64,000 nt of DNA from UBA3792 sp045114775 (GTDB lineage: Bacteria > Bacillota > Clostridia > Christensenellales > CAG-138). Position 1 is the first letter of the stretch. Each line of letters begins with the position of its first letter. The position numbers and the translations under genes are program-made. The notes below the pieces were generated by a model that was not told the origin of the DNA, did not search any database, and was given only the letters and a program-made list of their open reading frames with translations. The DNA is taken from positions 86,677-150,676 of the forward strand of contig JBGULC010000010.1 in assembly GCA_045114775.1 (NCBI GenBank), written 5' to 3'. Positions 42,095 through 50,863 of this stretch are shown piece after piece.

Positions 42095-42985
42095 TTTTAC
42101 TGTTGTGGTCGAACACATGAACAAACAGCGGTCTACAGATATTATATGAAAGACACAAATAACAAGAACCTTGTTGTTTGTAAAAGAATACAATAAATGC
42201 ATGTGTTTACATAGCACAGCAGTAAACTCATCATGCTTAAAAAGAAATATGTCGTTTATACTTGATATATTTCTTTTTGCGTTCGACATATTTCCGATTC
42301 GTGATATATATGTTCTCTACAAATCAGCTTTTGATCCTTGTTTTATTGTAAAACGAGATATACCGGTCAAGTGCATCACAGAACTCCTCAAGCGTGGAAT
42401 AGGAATACATCAACGGAAGCTCTGCCTTCAAATGACCGAAGAAAGACTCGATCCGGGCGTTGTCAAAGCAGTTGCCGGCACGGGACATACTCTGTATAAT
42501 GCCGTGTTCCTTCAGAAAAGAAGCATATTCCCTATTGCGGAATTGTGCGCCTTGATCTGAATGCAGAATCAATCCTTCTCCCGGTTGACGATCGAGTATA
42601 GCAGCCTTCACACAAGCAACAGCACTGCGGGCTTCCATTGTTGGCAAAATCTCGTGTCGAATGATGCTTCCGTCGTATAAATCCATAATGCACATCAAAT
42701 AATACATCTTTGAAGCGATGTGGAAGTATGTAATATCCGTTGTCCATTTTTCGTTAGGCTTATCCGCGAAAAAGTCTTGCCGCAGTATGTTTTTCTTCTC
42801 ACTTTGGGCTGTCCATTTGTTTTTCCGGACCACATACAGCTTAGATTGCAAGTTGTTCTCTCGAAGAATATGCTGCAACCGTTTATGATTGACGATTATA
42901 CCTCTCTTTCTCAAAGCCTTATCAATGCGTCGGTATCCGTAGGTTCCTCCGCTTGCATCATAGATTTCACGGATCGTACTTCTCC
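42095..42985 (-). mobile_element. IS3-family element, 5'-truncated copy
   Basis: The 3' flank and transposase end correspond to the complete copy at about 48.4-49.8 kb (shared TTTTACTGTTGTGG-like segment, an inverted repeat around GAAATATGTCG, and TTGATCCTTGTTTTATTGTA). Similarity stops at about 42985, inside the transposase gene; the helix-turn-helix part and the outer end are missing. Confidence 0.75.
42324..42985 (-). pseudogene. IS3-family transposase, 5'-truncated
   Basis: The remaining 220 codons cover the rve/DDE domain: ASGGTYGYRRIDKALRKRGI, WTTDITYFHIASKMYYLMCI (first Asp), LILHSDQGAQFRN (second Asp) and SMSRAGNCFDNARIESFFGH (catalytic Glu), ending at FYNKTRIKS. It is close to but not identical with the complete transposase at 48613-49722. 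The start codon and about 140 N-terminal residues are missing, so it should be inactive. Confidence 0.85.
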
Positions 42986-43113
42986 GGTGTTAGTTAATAT
43001 GATGGAATAATAGGGGGTTATGCGTTCTATAGTACGCCGATTCCTTTTGTTTTTTGAACGAATTCGACAAACTTTATTTGAAGTAAAACAAATAATGAAA
43101 TGAGGGAAAGTGT

Positions 43114-43851
43114 ATGAAGGTTTTTATTAGTTGGTCTGGAAACAAAAGCCATAGGGTAGCCTTAATCTTTAGAGAATGGTTACCGTCTGTAATTCAATCA
43201 GTTGTACCTTACGTTTCATCGGAGGACATTGATAAAGGAGCTCGTTGGAGTAGTGACATTGCTAAAGAATTAGAGGATTCTACCTTTGGAATTCTTTGTG
43301 TGACAAAAGATAATTTGAATGCCCCATGGCTTTCTTTTGAGGCTGGAGCCCTTTCCAAAACGATGGATAAATCTTTTGTTTCCCCTTTCCTTTTTGATAT
43401 GAAGCGGTCAGAAGTTAATGGCCCTATCCTGCAATTTCAGTCAACAATTTTCGAGAAAGAAGATATAAAAAAGCTTCTTTCTACAATAAACAAGGCTTGC
43501 GGAGAGGACCAGCTCCCAGAATCCATGTTAGAAAAGGCATTTGAAGTATGGTATCCTTCGCTAGAAAACGAATTACAAGAAATTCATAGCATAGGCGACG
43601 AAGACTCTGAAGCGACCAAAACAGATATTGAAACTCATATGTCTTCAATTATTGAAGAATTATTAGAATTATCAAGAGACAATCAAAAACTCCTTCGGAA
43701 TCCAGACACAAAATTGTATGATAGTATAGAAGGTCTAAAGGAGAGAATAGAAGGCGTATTATTCAGGATTGAGAGAAACTCTGAAATTGAGGATGAGTTG
43801 CAAGAGTACTATAAACTAAGAGCATATTCATTTTTAATCAATATAGGTTAA
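43114..43851 (+). CDS. TIR-domain protein
   Basis: A 245-residue protein with an N-terminal TIR-like domain (about 1-140): MKVFISWSGNKSHRVALIFR, SSEDIDKGARWSSDIAKELE and LNAPWLSFEAGALSK, where Glu76 is the likely NADase residue. Residues 165-240 are predicted helical and charged (EELLELSRDNQKLL, EGLKERIEGVLFRIE), probably a coiled coil for oligomerisation. In bacteria TIR effectors degrade NAD or make signalling ADP-ribose isomers during phage infection. A second TIR gene follows after 32 bases. The GAGGG site precedes the start. Confidence 0.87.
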   Translation: MKVFISWSGNKSHRVALIFREWLPSVIQSVVPYVSSEDIDKGARWSSDIAKELEDSTFGILCVTKDNLNAPWLSFEAGALSKTMDKSFVSPFLFDMKRSEVNGPILQFQSTIFEKEDIKKLLSTINKACGEDQLPESMLEKAFEVWYPSLENELQEIHSIGDEDSEATKTDIETHMSSIIEELLELSRDNQKLLRNPDTKLYDSIEGLKERIEGVLFRIERNSEIEDELQEYYKLRAYSFLINIG

Positions 43852-43883
43852 TGCAACATCCAACAAATAAACAAGGATGAAAC

Positions 43884-45071
43884 ATGGAGGAAAACATGAG
43901 AAGCATACTGTCAAATTTCCCAACTGAAACATTGATTCTGCATAAGCCATCAGGTGATACATATAAAGTCATTGGGTTAGTTGATTCCTCAACGGTTTTT
44001 AGTGATGATACCTCAATCCCTATTGAGACCAATGATTACTTTGAACGAAAGCTGCCTAATGGCGTCATCGAATATTACAAAGTAATTGATGCCGGCTTTT
44101 ATAAAGGTGCGCACGGAGTTCCAGACAACTATCAAACAAAGGTTCAGCAGATTCAATCCCCGATAGAATATCCAAGTGAAAGCAATAATCGTGAAAAGAT
44201 GATTTTTATCAGTCATTCTTCAAAAGACAAGGAGTATACAAAAGCTTTTGTGGATCTCTTGTTTACGATCGGGCTTAATGATGAGGATATCGTATGTTCT
44301 TCCTACCCGGGGCTCGGCGTTCCTCTCGGCAACAGTATCTATGAGTGGCTTGTTGCAAAGTTCCAAGAGTACGATCTTCATGTGTTCTACTTCCTTTCGC
44401 ACAATTATTATAAATCTGCAGCGAGCCTAAACGAAATGGGCGCAGCATGGGCAATGAAGCAAAGATGGGATAGTATTTTGCTCCCCGGCTTTGATTTCTC
44501 GGATATATCCGGGTGTTTAGATACAACGCAAATCGGAATTAAACTGGACGGTGATATAGATGAACTTAAACATCGGCTTGGCGAATTAAAAGATAGCATA
44601 GTAAAAGAATTTGCTTTGCGACCGATTAGTGCTACACGGTGGGAGAAGGCACGGGATGGCTTCATCAAAAGAGTTAGTCGTATCGAGTATAACAACTCAG
44701 GTGATGAGGATCCCAATGTAACAGCCTCTCCTGTTCATAATGGTGAATCTATTTCCATTTATGCATGTGTAATGCTGATGTATGCAGCCGCATATTATGG
44801 ACAGATTAAAGTCGTGCATTCAATTGACGGAACATCATATCAAGCGGGAAATACTCCAATGGAGAGATCACAACATCCTAGAGAATTAGCAATATGGGAT
44901 GATGCTGTAAGCTATCTGATTGCTAATGGGTACATAAAACGTGCTGATACAAAAGGCGTGTTCTATCAGGTCACTACAGCGGGATATAAAGTTGCTGATA
45001 GTTTTAAACAAGACAACGATTTAGATATAAACATGTCACCATCGGAGATTCTCTTGGAATTGGGTGAGTAA
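43884..45071 (+). CDS. TIR-domain protein with N-terminal module and winged helix
   Basis: A 395-residue protein: residues 1-95 an N-terminal beta module (LHKPSGDTYKVIGLV, NGVIEYYKVIDAGFYKGAHG), residues 106-245 a TIR domain (KMIFISHSSKDKEYTKAFVD, SSYPGLGVPLGN, AASLNEMGAAWAM with likely catalytic Glu184), and residues about 290-370 a helical region ending in a winged-helix-like LIANGYIKRADTKGVFYQVTTAGYKVAD. The ATG at 43896 has a better site (GGAGG) and is an alternative start. It lies 32 bases after the other TIR gene, so one may sense and the other act. Defence is inferred from family and island. Confidence 0.85.
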   Translation: MEENMRSILSNFPTETLILHKPSGDTYKVIGLVDSSTVFSDDTSIPIETNDYFERKLPNGVIEYYKVIDAGFYKGAHGVPDNYQTKVQQIQSPIEYPSESNNREKMIFISHSSKDKEYTKAFVDLLFTIGLNDEDIVCSSYPGLGVPLGNSIYEWLVAKFQEYDLHVFYFLSHNYYKSAASLNEMGAAWAMKQRWDSILLPGFDFSDISGCLDTTQIGIKLDGDIDELKHRLGELKDSIVKEFALRPISATRWEKARDGFIKRVSRIEYNNSGDEDPNVTASPVHNGESISIYACVMLMYAAAYYGQIKVVHSIDGTSYQAGNTPMERSQHPRELAIWDDAVSYLIANGYIKRADTKGVFYQVTTAGYKVADSFKQDNDLDINMSPSEILLELGE

Positions 45072-45303
45072 CAGAAGCACAAAAGATTTGTTCTTTATGC
45101 AAGCCGTCAGGTAGTGATGAAACATAAAGAGGCGATCTGATTAAGACTCGAATTCTTTGTCATCGATAGTGTCATCACAAACTGCGAGAGAATAAGATTC
45201 TAAGCAAAGAGGTCATCACTGTATAATTGGAATCAGCTCGAAATGTAAAGCCGTAGAATCTGCGGCGCAGTAGACATAGATAAGCGAATGTTCTTGTTGA
45301 CAA
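45072..45303. other. Intergenic spacer
   Basis: No gene is visible between the TIR pair and the toxin-antitoxin promoter. Confidence 0.5.
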
Positions 45304-45356
45304 TTGACAAACTATCATTGGAATGATATAATTCGGATGTATCATTCCAATGATAG
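45304..45356 (+). promoter_or_regulatory. Consensus promoter with two operators
   Basis: TTGACA (45304-45309), 17-base spacer, TATAAT (45327-45332). Two copies of a palindrome TATCATT-NN-AATGATA lie at 45313-45328 and 45340-45355 and together form a perfect 17-base inverted repeat (45312-45328 and 45340-45356). The first covers the spacer and -10, the second runs into the ribosome binding site AGGAGG. The XRE antitoxin is the probable repressor. Confidence 0.85.
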
Positions 45357-45367
45357 GAGGAGCCACT

Positions 45368-46066
45368 ATGGAAAAGATCACTTTGTTTCACGGAAGCAAT
45401 CAAATCGTTGAATTACCGGAGCTGTCACAGGGGAATATACATAATGACTATGGGCAGGGATTCTATTGCACCCGGATTGAGGAGATGGCAAGGGAATGGG
45501 CGTGCAAAAATCAGAAGGATGGCTTTGTAAACCGCTATGAGTTGGATTTGGATGGATTGAATGTACTGAATCTGTCAGACGGGAACCACACCGTGCTGAA
45601 CTGGATCGCGATTCTTCTGAAGAACAGAACCTTCCGCCTGCGCTCGCCGATTGCCATTGACGCTCGGGAATATCTGATCGAGCATTTTGCAATCGACACC
45701 ACTGCATACGATATCATCGTAGGATATCGTGCAGATGATTCCTATTTCCAGTATGCGGAATCCTTCGTGGAGAACACGCTGCCTTTGCGCAGTCTGAACA
45801 GAGCATTGACGCTTGGTAAGCTCGGGTTGCAAACCGTTCTGGTCTCTGAAAATGCCTTCATACAGATCCGCTTTGTTGACGCAGAACCCGTAGATAAAAC
45901 GATCTATTATCCGAAGTTTTTTGAACGGGACACGAATGCGAGGCAAACCTATATGGCGGAGATTGCGAAGAGCAGGTCTTACAGGGATGATATCTTTGTA
46001 CTGGATATTCTGAGAGAGGAGATGGCAAATGATGACCCGCGCATACAGCGAATCTTATTTGAGTGA
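45368..46066 (+). CDS. DUF3990 (ART-like) toxin candidate
   Basis: A 232-residue DUF3990 protein, related to ADP-ribosyltransferases. It shows the H-Y-E-like arrangement: ITLFHGSNQIVELPEL (His/Ser strand), NDYGQGFYCTRIEEMAREWA (YG.GFY.T) and the later RSPIAIDAREYLIEHF and YDIIVGYRADDSYFQY. ADP-ribosylation of a cellular target is inferred from the fold. The ATG at 45368 is used because it follows AGGAGG at good spacing; an in-frame ATG at 45350 lies inside the operator. The XRE gene overlaps its end by 38 bases, the usual toxin-antitoxin layout. Confidence 0.82.
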   Translation: MEKITLFHGSNQIVELPELSQGNIHNDYGQGFYCTRIEEMAREWACKNQKDGFVNRYELDLDGLNVLNLSDGNHTVLNWIAILLKNRTFRLRSPIAIDAREYLIEHFAIDTTAYDIIVGYRADDSYFQYAESFVENTLPLRSLNRALTLGKLGLQTVLVSENAFIQIRFVDAEPVDKTIYYPKFFERDTNARQTYMAEIAKSRSYRDDIFVLDILREEMANDDPRIQRILFE

Positions 46067-46679
46067 CGCCAAAGATCGCCTGTCGCAATGTTTCGATTAT
46101 CTGATCAACGACTGCGGCATGAAAGCGGATTGGACCGCATCGATCTTTCTCTCTTCCGGATATGCAGAGCAGTTTGAACGGGGTAACCCCGCGATCCTTG
46201 CGGGTATGTCCGGCATCGAGCTTGCGAGGGCTGTGGTGGAGGCGACCTATCAAAAGAAAAAGCTGCCGGAGCCCGGATATGCCGAAGGGCTTTCTCCTGC
46301 GTATTGGGCAGGCTGGGCGCTGGCGGAGTATCAATGGTTCAGCGGAAAACGTTTCAAAGACATCTTTGAGCATACTAAGCTATCCGATATCATCACTATG
46401 TACTCTGTGTACCACGAGATGGACATCTCCAAGTTCATTGAGACAATGGATGAAAAATGTGCGACGGTGCTGCCGGAATGCAGGTTGAAAAAGCTGCGGG
46501 AAAGTCGTGGACTCTCCCAGGCGGAGCTTTCCAAGATCTCCGGCGTCAGCCTGCGCTCCATTCAAATGTACGAGCAGCGCGTCAACGATATCGACAAAGC
46601 CCAGGCGCAGACGATCTATAAGCTGTCGCGCGTGATTGGCTGTGCGATGGAGGATTTGCTGGAAACGCCGATGGAATGA
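46029..46679 (+). CDS. XRE-type antitoxin/repressor
   Basis: A 216-residue protein. The N-terminal 140 residues form a helical domain (AKDRLSQCFDYLINDCGMKA, SGIELARAVVEATYQKK, YWAGWALAEYQWFSGKRFKD) of the DUF3791-associated type, which probably contacts the toxin; the C-terminus holds an XRE helix-turn-helix (about 152-208: LKKLRESRGLSQAELSKISG, SLRSIQMYEQRVNDI). It starts inside the toxin gene with an AGAGGAG site. The pair of palindromes in the promoter is the expected binding site. Confidence 0.84.
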   Translation: MMTRAYSESYLSDAKDRLSQCFDYLINDCGMKADWTASIFLSSGYAEQFERGNPAILAGMSGIELARAVVEATYQKKKLPEPGYAEGLSPAYWAGWALAEYQWFSGKRFKDIFEHTKLSDIITMYSVYHEMDISKFIETMDEKCATVLPECRLKKLRESRGLSQAELSKISGVSLRSIQMYEQRVNDIDKAQAQTIYKLSRVIGCAMEDLLETPME

Positions 46680-46739
46680 TTTCTACGTCTAACGAATTGA
46701 TAGGACGAGCTCAATGATAATTATGAAGAGGATAGAATT

Positions 46740-48218
46740 ATGGATATAGAGGAAATCAAAACTAATTCACTAACACTAACCGACATGCTCTTTGAAAAAG
46801 AAGCAACCCAGAGTATTGATTACATATCAATTGATGATTATATTTTGTCTACTTTCGGGTTTGAGAAAAGCACGCTTACGGACTTGTCACCAGAACTGTT
46901 AAAAAAGAATTTTATATTCTTAATGTGCCATATTGCAAGGGATATTAAAGAAATTGGAGAGAGACTGCTTAGTTATAAAGCAAAACATACGTCCTTACAG
47001 AATACAAAAACCAATGCTGCCGAGTTTGAACGTAGAAAACTTGTATATTTTAGCGATATAAATAAGGAAGCAATTGGAGAAATCTGTTCCTTCATAGCAA
47101 AAGGTATTCCCGAATTTCTTAAAGATTCGCCTTATGATTTATTGAACCGTGAATGTGAGCGCGAAGGCTTATCCAATTTTTTCTTCCAGCGCCGGTATAA
47201 ATACGCATGGTACAGATCATATTATTCTGTGGATTATCCTTATGGAATATCGGTTAAGTTGAATCAATATGTAAAAGAGAAGTATTCTTTAACTGAATCA
47301 CTTCAAGAGGAACAGAGACTCATGGATTTGCATTCTCGAAATCCAGAAGCGTTTTGGAAATTAATGAATAATTACGTTGATCATGACGATGTTATGAAAA
47401 GGATACTTGAACGTGTCTCAAACAATTATCACTTAAAAAAGCGTCAAGAAATCTTTGAAACTTTAAATGGACTATTTACCCAGAAAAAATATCAAAGCTT
47501 TATTACACTTGGTCTTATCCAAGTTGAAGGACTATTTGATGATTACTGTCAAATTAGGTTTGGAGAAGGTGAAAACAACGGGACTCTTGTTGAAAAAGTT
47601 AAGAAGTCTTTATCAACAAATGAATATACTTTTTTACAAATGTATCCTTACTTTGCATTTGATGTTCCTCTATTAAGAAACGAAGTTGCACATAAAGGAA
47701 TGCTCCAAACCGAGAACGCCGAGTTTTGGGCGTATAATCTTGTCCTTGATTTGAACACCTTGTCGCAATTAGTAAAAACAGAGAGTTATGATAAGTTTAT
47801 ACCTGCCATTATGACCTTTGATGAATTACTAAAATGGGATCCAGAGAAGAACACAACAAGTGAGCTATTCGACGCGCTTGTTTCTGAGCTTTTCATGGCA
47901 GACAAGATTGCCAATGAACACTTTTGGAGTGTTATCAAGCAACCAGAAGAATATAAAGATGAAATTATGTTCTACAAAATATGCGATTTACCAGAGGGAA
48001 GTATGGATTTGCCGGGAATAATTGACCTGCTTTCGCAACTTGTAAGAAGCGAAGGTTTATGGGGAGCAATGCATCGATTTGTTGCAAATCGTGTTACTCC
48101 ATCGAATAAGTGGGATGAAGTTCTTGCGTTTGCAAAAAGGGTGAAAGACCAATACATTGGTTTACTTGAAGATGACGCAAAAAGCGAATGCATAGAGGTC
48201 GCGAAAATAGTTGGTTAG
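46740..48218 (+). CDS. HEPN-motif protein, candidate single-gene defence effector
   Basis: A 492-residue, mostly helical protein that I cannot assign to a named family. Residues about 235-345 look like a HEPN domain: helices with LNGLFTQKKYQSFITLGLIQ, VEGLFDDYCQIRFG and the motif LLRNEVAHKG, in which Arg313 and His318 give the RX4H active site of HEPN RNases. The flanking N- and C-terminal regions (1-230 and 350-492) are helical and without signal or membrane segments. The gene has its own spacing (60 bases after the antitoxin) and is followed by a terminator. RNA cleavage upon infection is inferred. Confidence 0.72.
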   Translation: MDIEEIKTNSLTLTDMLFEKEATQSIDYISIDDYILSTFGFEKSTLTDLSPELLKKNFIFLMCHIARDIKEIGERLLSYKAKHTSLQNTKTNAAEFERRKLVYFSDINKEAIGEICSFIAKGIPEFLKDSPYDLLNRECEREGLSNFFFQRRYKYAWYRSYYSVDYPYGISVKLNQYVKEKYSLTESLQEEQRLMDLHSRNPEAFWKLMNNYVDHDDVMKRILERVSNNYHLKKRQEIFETLNGLFTQKKYQSFITLGLIQVEGLFDDYCQIRFGEGENNGTLVEKVKKSLSTNEYTFLQMYPYFAFDVPLLRNEVAHKGMLQTENAEFWAYNLVLDLNTLSQLVKTESYDKFIPAIMTFDELLKWDPEKNTTSELFDALVSELFMADKIANEHFWSVIKQPEEYKDEIMFYKICDLPEGSMDLPGIIDLLSQLVRSEGLWGAMHRFVANRVTPSNKWDEVLAFAKRVKDQYIGLLEDDAKSECIEVAKIVG

Positions 48219-48269
48219 TTTACGGATTATATATCCTTTGGCTAATTAACCATGAGTATTTTTTGCGTG

Positions 48270-48306
48270 AAAAATCCCCTGAAACTGCCGATTTCAGAGG
48301 ATTTTT
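48270..48306 (+). terminator. Intrinsic terminator of the HEPN-motif gene
   Basis: AAAAATCCCCTGAAA and TTTCAGAGGATTTTT form a long stem with one bulge and a CTGCCGA loop, ending in a T run. Confidence 0.88.
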
Positions 48307-48308
48307 GA

Positions 48309-48384
48309 TACGAATGATCGGTTTCGAACCTGTGACCTCATGGTGCTAAACCATGTACTTTGCCATCTGAGTTACACCCGGATA
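48309..48384 (-). pseudogene. Decayed tRNA-like sequence
   Basis: The minus strand has tRNA landmarks in order: GTAACTCAGATGG (D arm), a perfect five-pair anticodon stem CATGG/CCATG with loop TTTAGCA, AGGTC (variable loop) and GGTTCGAAACC (T loop). The acceptor strands do not pair, the T stem has two mismatches, position 37 is a pyrimidine and no CCA is encoded. It is a tRNA pseudogene or attachment-site relic. Confidence 0.5.
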
Positions 48385-48399
48385 TTCAGTTTTTGCTTT

Positions 48400-49842
48400 G
48401 CTGTTGTGGCCAGACAGAGGTCTTCGGTTTTATGCGAAAAGTACAAAGTTCAAAAGCTCCTGTATTTGTAAGAGATCAGAATGACGCATAAGCATGCCGC
48501 AGCACAACAGGACGCAAATCGTGATTTGAAAAAGAAATATGTCAATTAACATTGATATTCTTCTTTTTGAAATCGACATATTTCCGAACACGAAACAGGA
48601 CTTCTCAGCAAATCATGTTTTGATCCTTGTTTTATTGTAAAACAAGATATACCGGTCAAGTGCGTTCTGGAATTCATCAAACGTAGAATAGGGATACATC
48701 AGCGGAAGCTCTGCTTTCATATGGCCGAAAAAGGACTCGATCCGTGCGTTATCAAAGCAGTTGCCAGCACGGGACATGCTCTGTACGATCCCGTTCTTTT
48801 CCAGGTAAGCAGAATACGTCTTGCTCCGAAATTGACTGCCTTGGTCTGAATGAAGGATCAGTCCTTCGCCTGGATGACGATCAAGTACGGCCGCCTTCAC
48901 ACAATCCACCGCGCATGTGGCTTTCATTGACGGAAGTATTTCGTGCCGAATGATGCTTCCGTCATATAGATCCATGATGCACATCAAATAATACGGTTTA
49001 GATAAAATGTGAAAGTAGGTAATGTCGGTCGTCCATTTCTCGTTGGGTCGTTCTGCATGGAAGTTTTGCCGCAGCAAATCTTTCTTTTTGCTTTGAAGCG
49101 TCCATTGATTTTTGCGGACAACGTAAAGCTTGGATTGCAGATCATTCTCCCGAAGGATGCGTTGCAGCCGTTTATGGTTGACGATGATCCCCCTATTCCT
49201 TAAAGCTTTGTCCATGCGGCGATATCCGTAGGTTCCACCGCTTGCATCATAAATTTCACGGATCGTTCTCAATAAATCATCATACTTTTTGACGTTTTCC
49301 TTGCGCTCTTGGCTTGCCTTCCACTTATAGAACCCGCTTCTAGATACGTTTCCCAACATACACAGTTTAACAACCGATTCACTGCTCCATTCATTGATCA
49401 GTTCATACTTTTTGTTAGGCCGTTGGATGTCCAACGCACGCGAAAGGAAGGTGTTTTCAGAGCGAAGCCGTTTGTTCTCCCGATCCAATTCCTGACAATA
49501 TCGATAGAACTCATCGGCAGTTGGAAAGCTAACGGCGCAGCGTTTTCTTCTTCTGTCAAAGCTGCTTTCTCCAAACACACTATAATTGATTACCCAATAT
49601 CGAACGGAGGCCGGGCACCGTATTCCTAATCGTTTGCAGATCCGTCTTGCACCCATTCCTTCACGATAGTAGAGACGCAGCGCTTCGCGCTTGACTTCAT
49701 CGCTATATATCACCATATGCACCCCTCTGCCTTTTTCACAAGTATAACACTATTATAACCGATTTGCCAAACAGGAGGATAAAAGACGGCTGACCGGTTC
49801 GGTCAACCGTTTGAAAAGTGTCCACTTTTGGGGTGCAGGTCA
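48400..49842 (-). mobile_element. IS3-family insertion sequence, apparently complete
   Basis: The transposase gene is intact. The 5' outer end is fixed at 49842: TGACCTGCACCCCAAAAGTG followed by GACACTTTTCAAA, an IS3-type terminal repeat starting TGACC. A hairpin (CGGTTGACCGAACCGGTCAGCCG region, 49809-49787) lies just inside it. The other end is near 48400 but was not defined by a clear matching repeat. It is inserted in the nuclease-like gene to its right and has two truncated relatives at 38.6 and 42.1-43.0 kb. Confidence 0.75.
48613..49722 (-). CDS. IS3-family transposase (single-frame)
   Basis: A 369-residue transposase in one reading frame. The N-terminus (MHMVIYSDEVKREALRLYYR, RRICKRLGI) is a helix-turn-helix with a leucine-rich coiled coil (about 70-100), equivalent to OrfA; the rest is the OrfB part with HTH_21 (GGTYGYRRMDKALRNRGI) and the rve domain: TTDITYFHI (Asp), LHSDQGSQFRS (Asp), SRAGNCFDNARIESFFGH (Glu). 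Most IS3 members need a -1 frameshift to join OrfA and OrfB; none is needed here. All catalytic residues are present, so it should be active. Confidence 0.92.
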   Translation of the reverse strand: MHMVIYSDEVKREALRLYYREGMGARRICKRLGIRCPASVRYWVINYSVFGESSFDRRRKRCAVSFPTADEFYRYCQELDRENKRLRSENTFLSRALDIQRPNKKYELINEWSSESVVKLCMLGNVSRSGFYKWKASQERKENVKKYDDLLRTIREIYDASGGTYGYRRMDKALRNRGIIVNHKRLQRILRENDLQSKLYVVRKNQWTLQSKKKDLLRQNFHAERPNEKWTTDITYFHILSKPYYLMCIMDLYDGSIIRHEILPSMKATCAVDCVKAAVLDRHPGEGLILHSDQGSQFRSKTYSAYLEKNGIVQSMSRAGNCFDNARIESFFGHMKAELPLMYPYSTFDEFQNALDRYILFYNKTRIKT

Positions 49843-50654
49843 TTTATATATGTGTCATGGCGATCTATTTCACAATCCGCTTCAACTCTATCCGGCTGAG
49901 TTGAAACCGAACTGAGGATTACGTAATGATTCCTACCACGTATTTCTTTCCTTAGAGCATCATTATATTCCTTCTTTGAGACAAATGCAGGCTTATTCTT
50001 CTTGGTAAACTCATGGACTTTCTCATTTACCCATCCCAACATTGTTAAGAATAATTGATCTGCATACTCAGGAGGAATTAATTGTTCGTAAAACTTCCTT
50101 TTTAGTGTTTCATCATATGTTCCGTTATGCAAATCAATTACAAATAGCTTAACAACTTTAATGAAAGTAGTACGGTGTTCCTTTTGGTAACAGTAATCTA
50201 TATAATACTCCACATATTCACGGGAAGCAATTCTTTCTTTTTTCAAAGTATCTTTTAGCAAAGTATATGCATCATCTATTGCTTTTTCTGCTTCGCTATC
50301 TGTTGAAGCGGTTCTGAATTGTTCTGGAATCTCCCCTATTGCAGTTGTATCCGATGATACAACTATTAGTTTTAGGGCATCAGCCCTCATTTGCCCTTCT
50401 TCCAAATATTTACACCAATTGAAAAGGGTCTTCCAAAGTGATATCGAGCGGTTTGATACTGGATTGTTGTTGGATAATGTGCTCTTGATTTGCTCAGCAA
50501 CGACACTTCCATCATGCTCAAGAGAAACATCATCGTATGCCTCTACGCTTATGACACAGTTTTCATCTGGTGCTTGTATAAGCTCGAATAAGGCGTGTCT
50601 TACCTGAAGAAGAAATGCTTCAATTTTATCTGGTACATGTGTTCGATCTTTCAT
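49803..50654 (-). CDS. Cap4-like nuclease-domain protein, 3'-truncated by IS3
   Basis: The first 270 residues resemble the N-terminal dsDNA-nuclease domain shared by Cap4 and ABC-three-component proteins: FLLQVRHALFELI, then ISVEAYDDVSLEHDGSV and VAEQIKSTLS, which give an acidic cluster (Glu38, Asp41, Asp42) and Glu54-Gln-Ile-Lys57 like the PD-(D/E)xK core, and SISLWKTLFNWC. The last 14 residues (DLHPKSGHFSNG region) come from the IS end at 49842, so the sensor or partner-binding C-terminus is lost. It has its own strong promoter. Probably inactive as a system now. Confidence 0.75.
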   Translation of the reverse strand: MKDRTHVPDKIEAFLLQVRHALFELIQAPDENCVISVEAYDDVSLEHDGSVVAEQIKSTLSNNNPVSNRSISLWKTLFNWCKYLEEGQMRADALKLIVVSSDTTAIGEIPEQFRTASTDSEAEKAIDDAYTLLKDTLKKERIASREYVEYYIDYCYQKEHRTTFIKVVKLFVIDLHNGTYDETLKRKFYEQLIPPEYADQLFLTMLGWVNEKVHEFTKKNKPAFVSKKEYNDALRKEIRGRNHYVILSSVSTQPDRVEADCEIDRHDTYINDLHPKSGHFSNG

Positions 50655-50834
50655 TCTGCTTACCTCTCAAATTGTATGATTTCATTACATCCGGCATTGA
50701 GACTGTTATCAAAAGATCTTTGATGCAAGTGTCCGTCTTTTTATCGACTCATGTGCACGACAAGGGAATGATAGACGGCGAAAACATACTCGGAGTTCCA
50801 TGCTTATTTCATGCACACTTTGTGGTGCAGATCA

Positions 50835-50863
50835 ATCATATTGTAATATTATTCCATTGTCAA
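50835..50863 (-). promoter_or_regulatory. Promoter of the nuclease-like gene
   Basis: Minus strand TTGACA (50863-50858), 17-base spacer, TATGAT (50840-50835). The -35 overlaps the stop codon of the NACHT gene. The leader is about 175 bases. Confidence 0.7.

Noticed and set aside
42171..42560. 129-codon plus-strand frame
   Set aside because: It is antisense to the truncated transposase and the IS 3' flank.
43114..45071. Thoeris system
   Set aside because: Two TIR genes but no ThsA-like SIR2/SLOG gene nearby.
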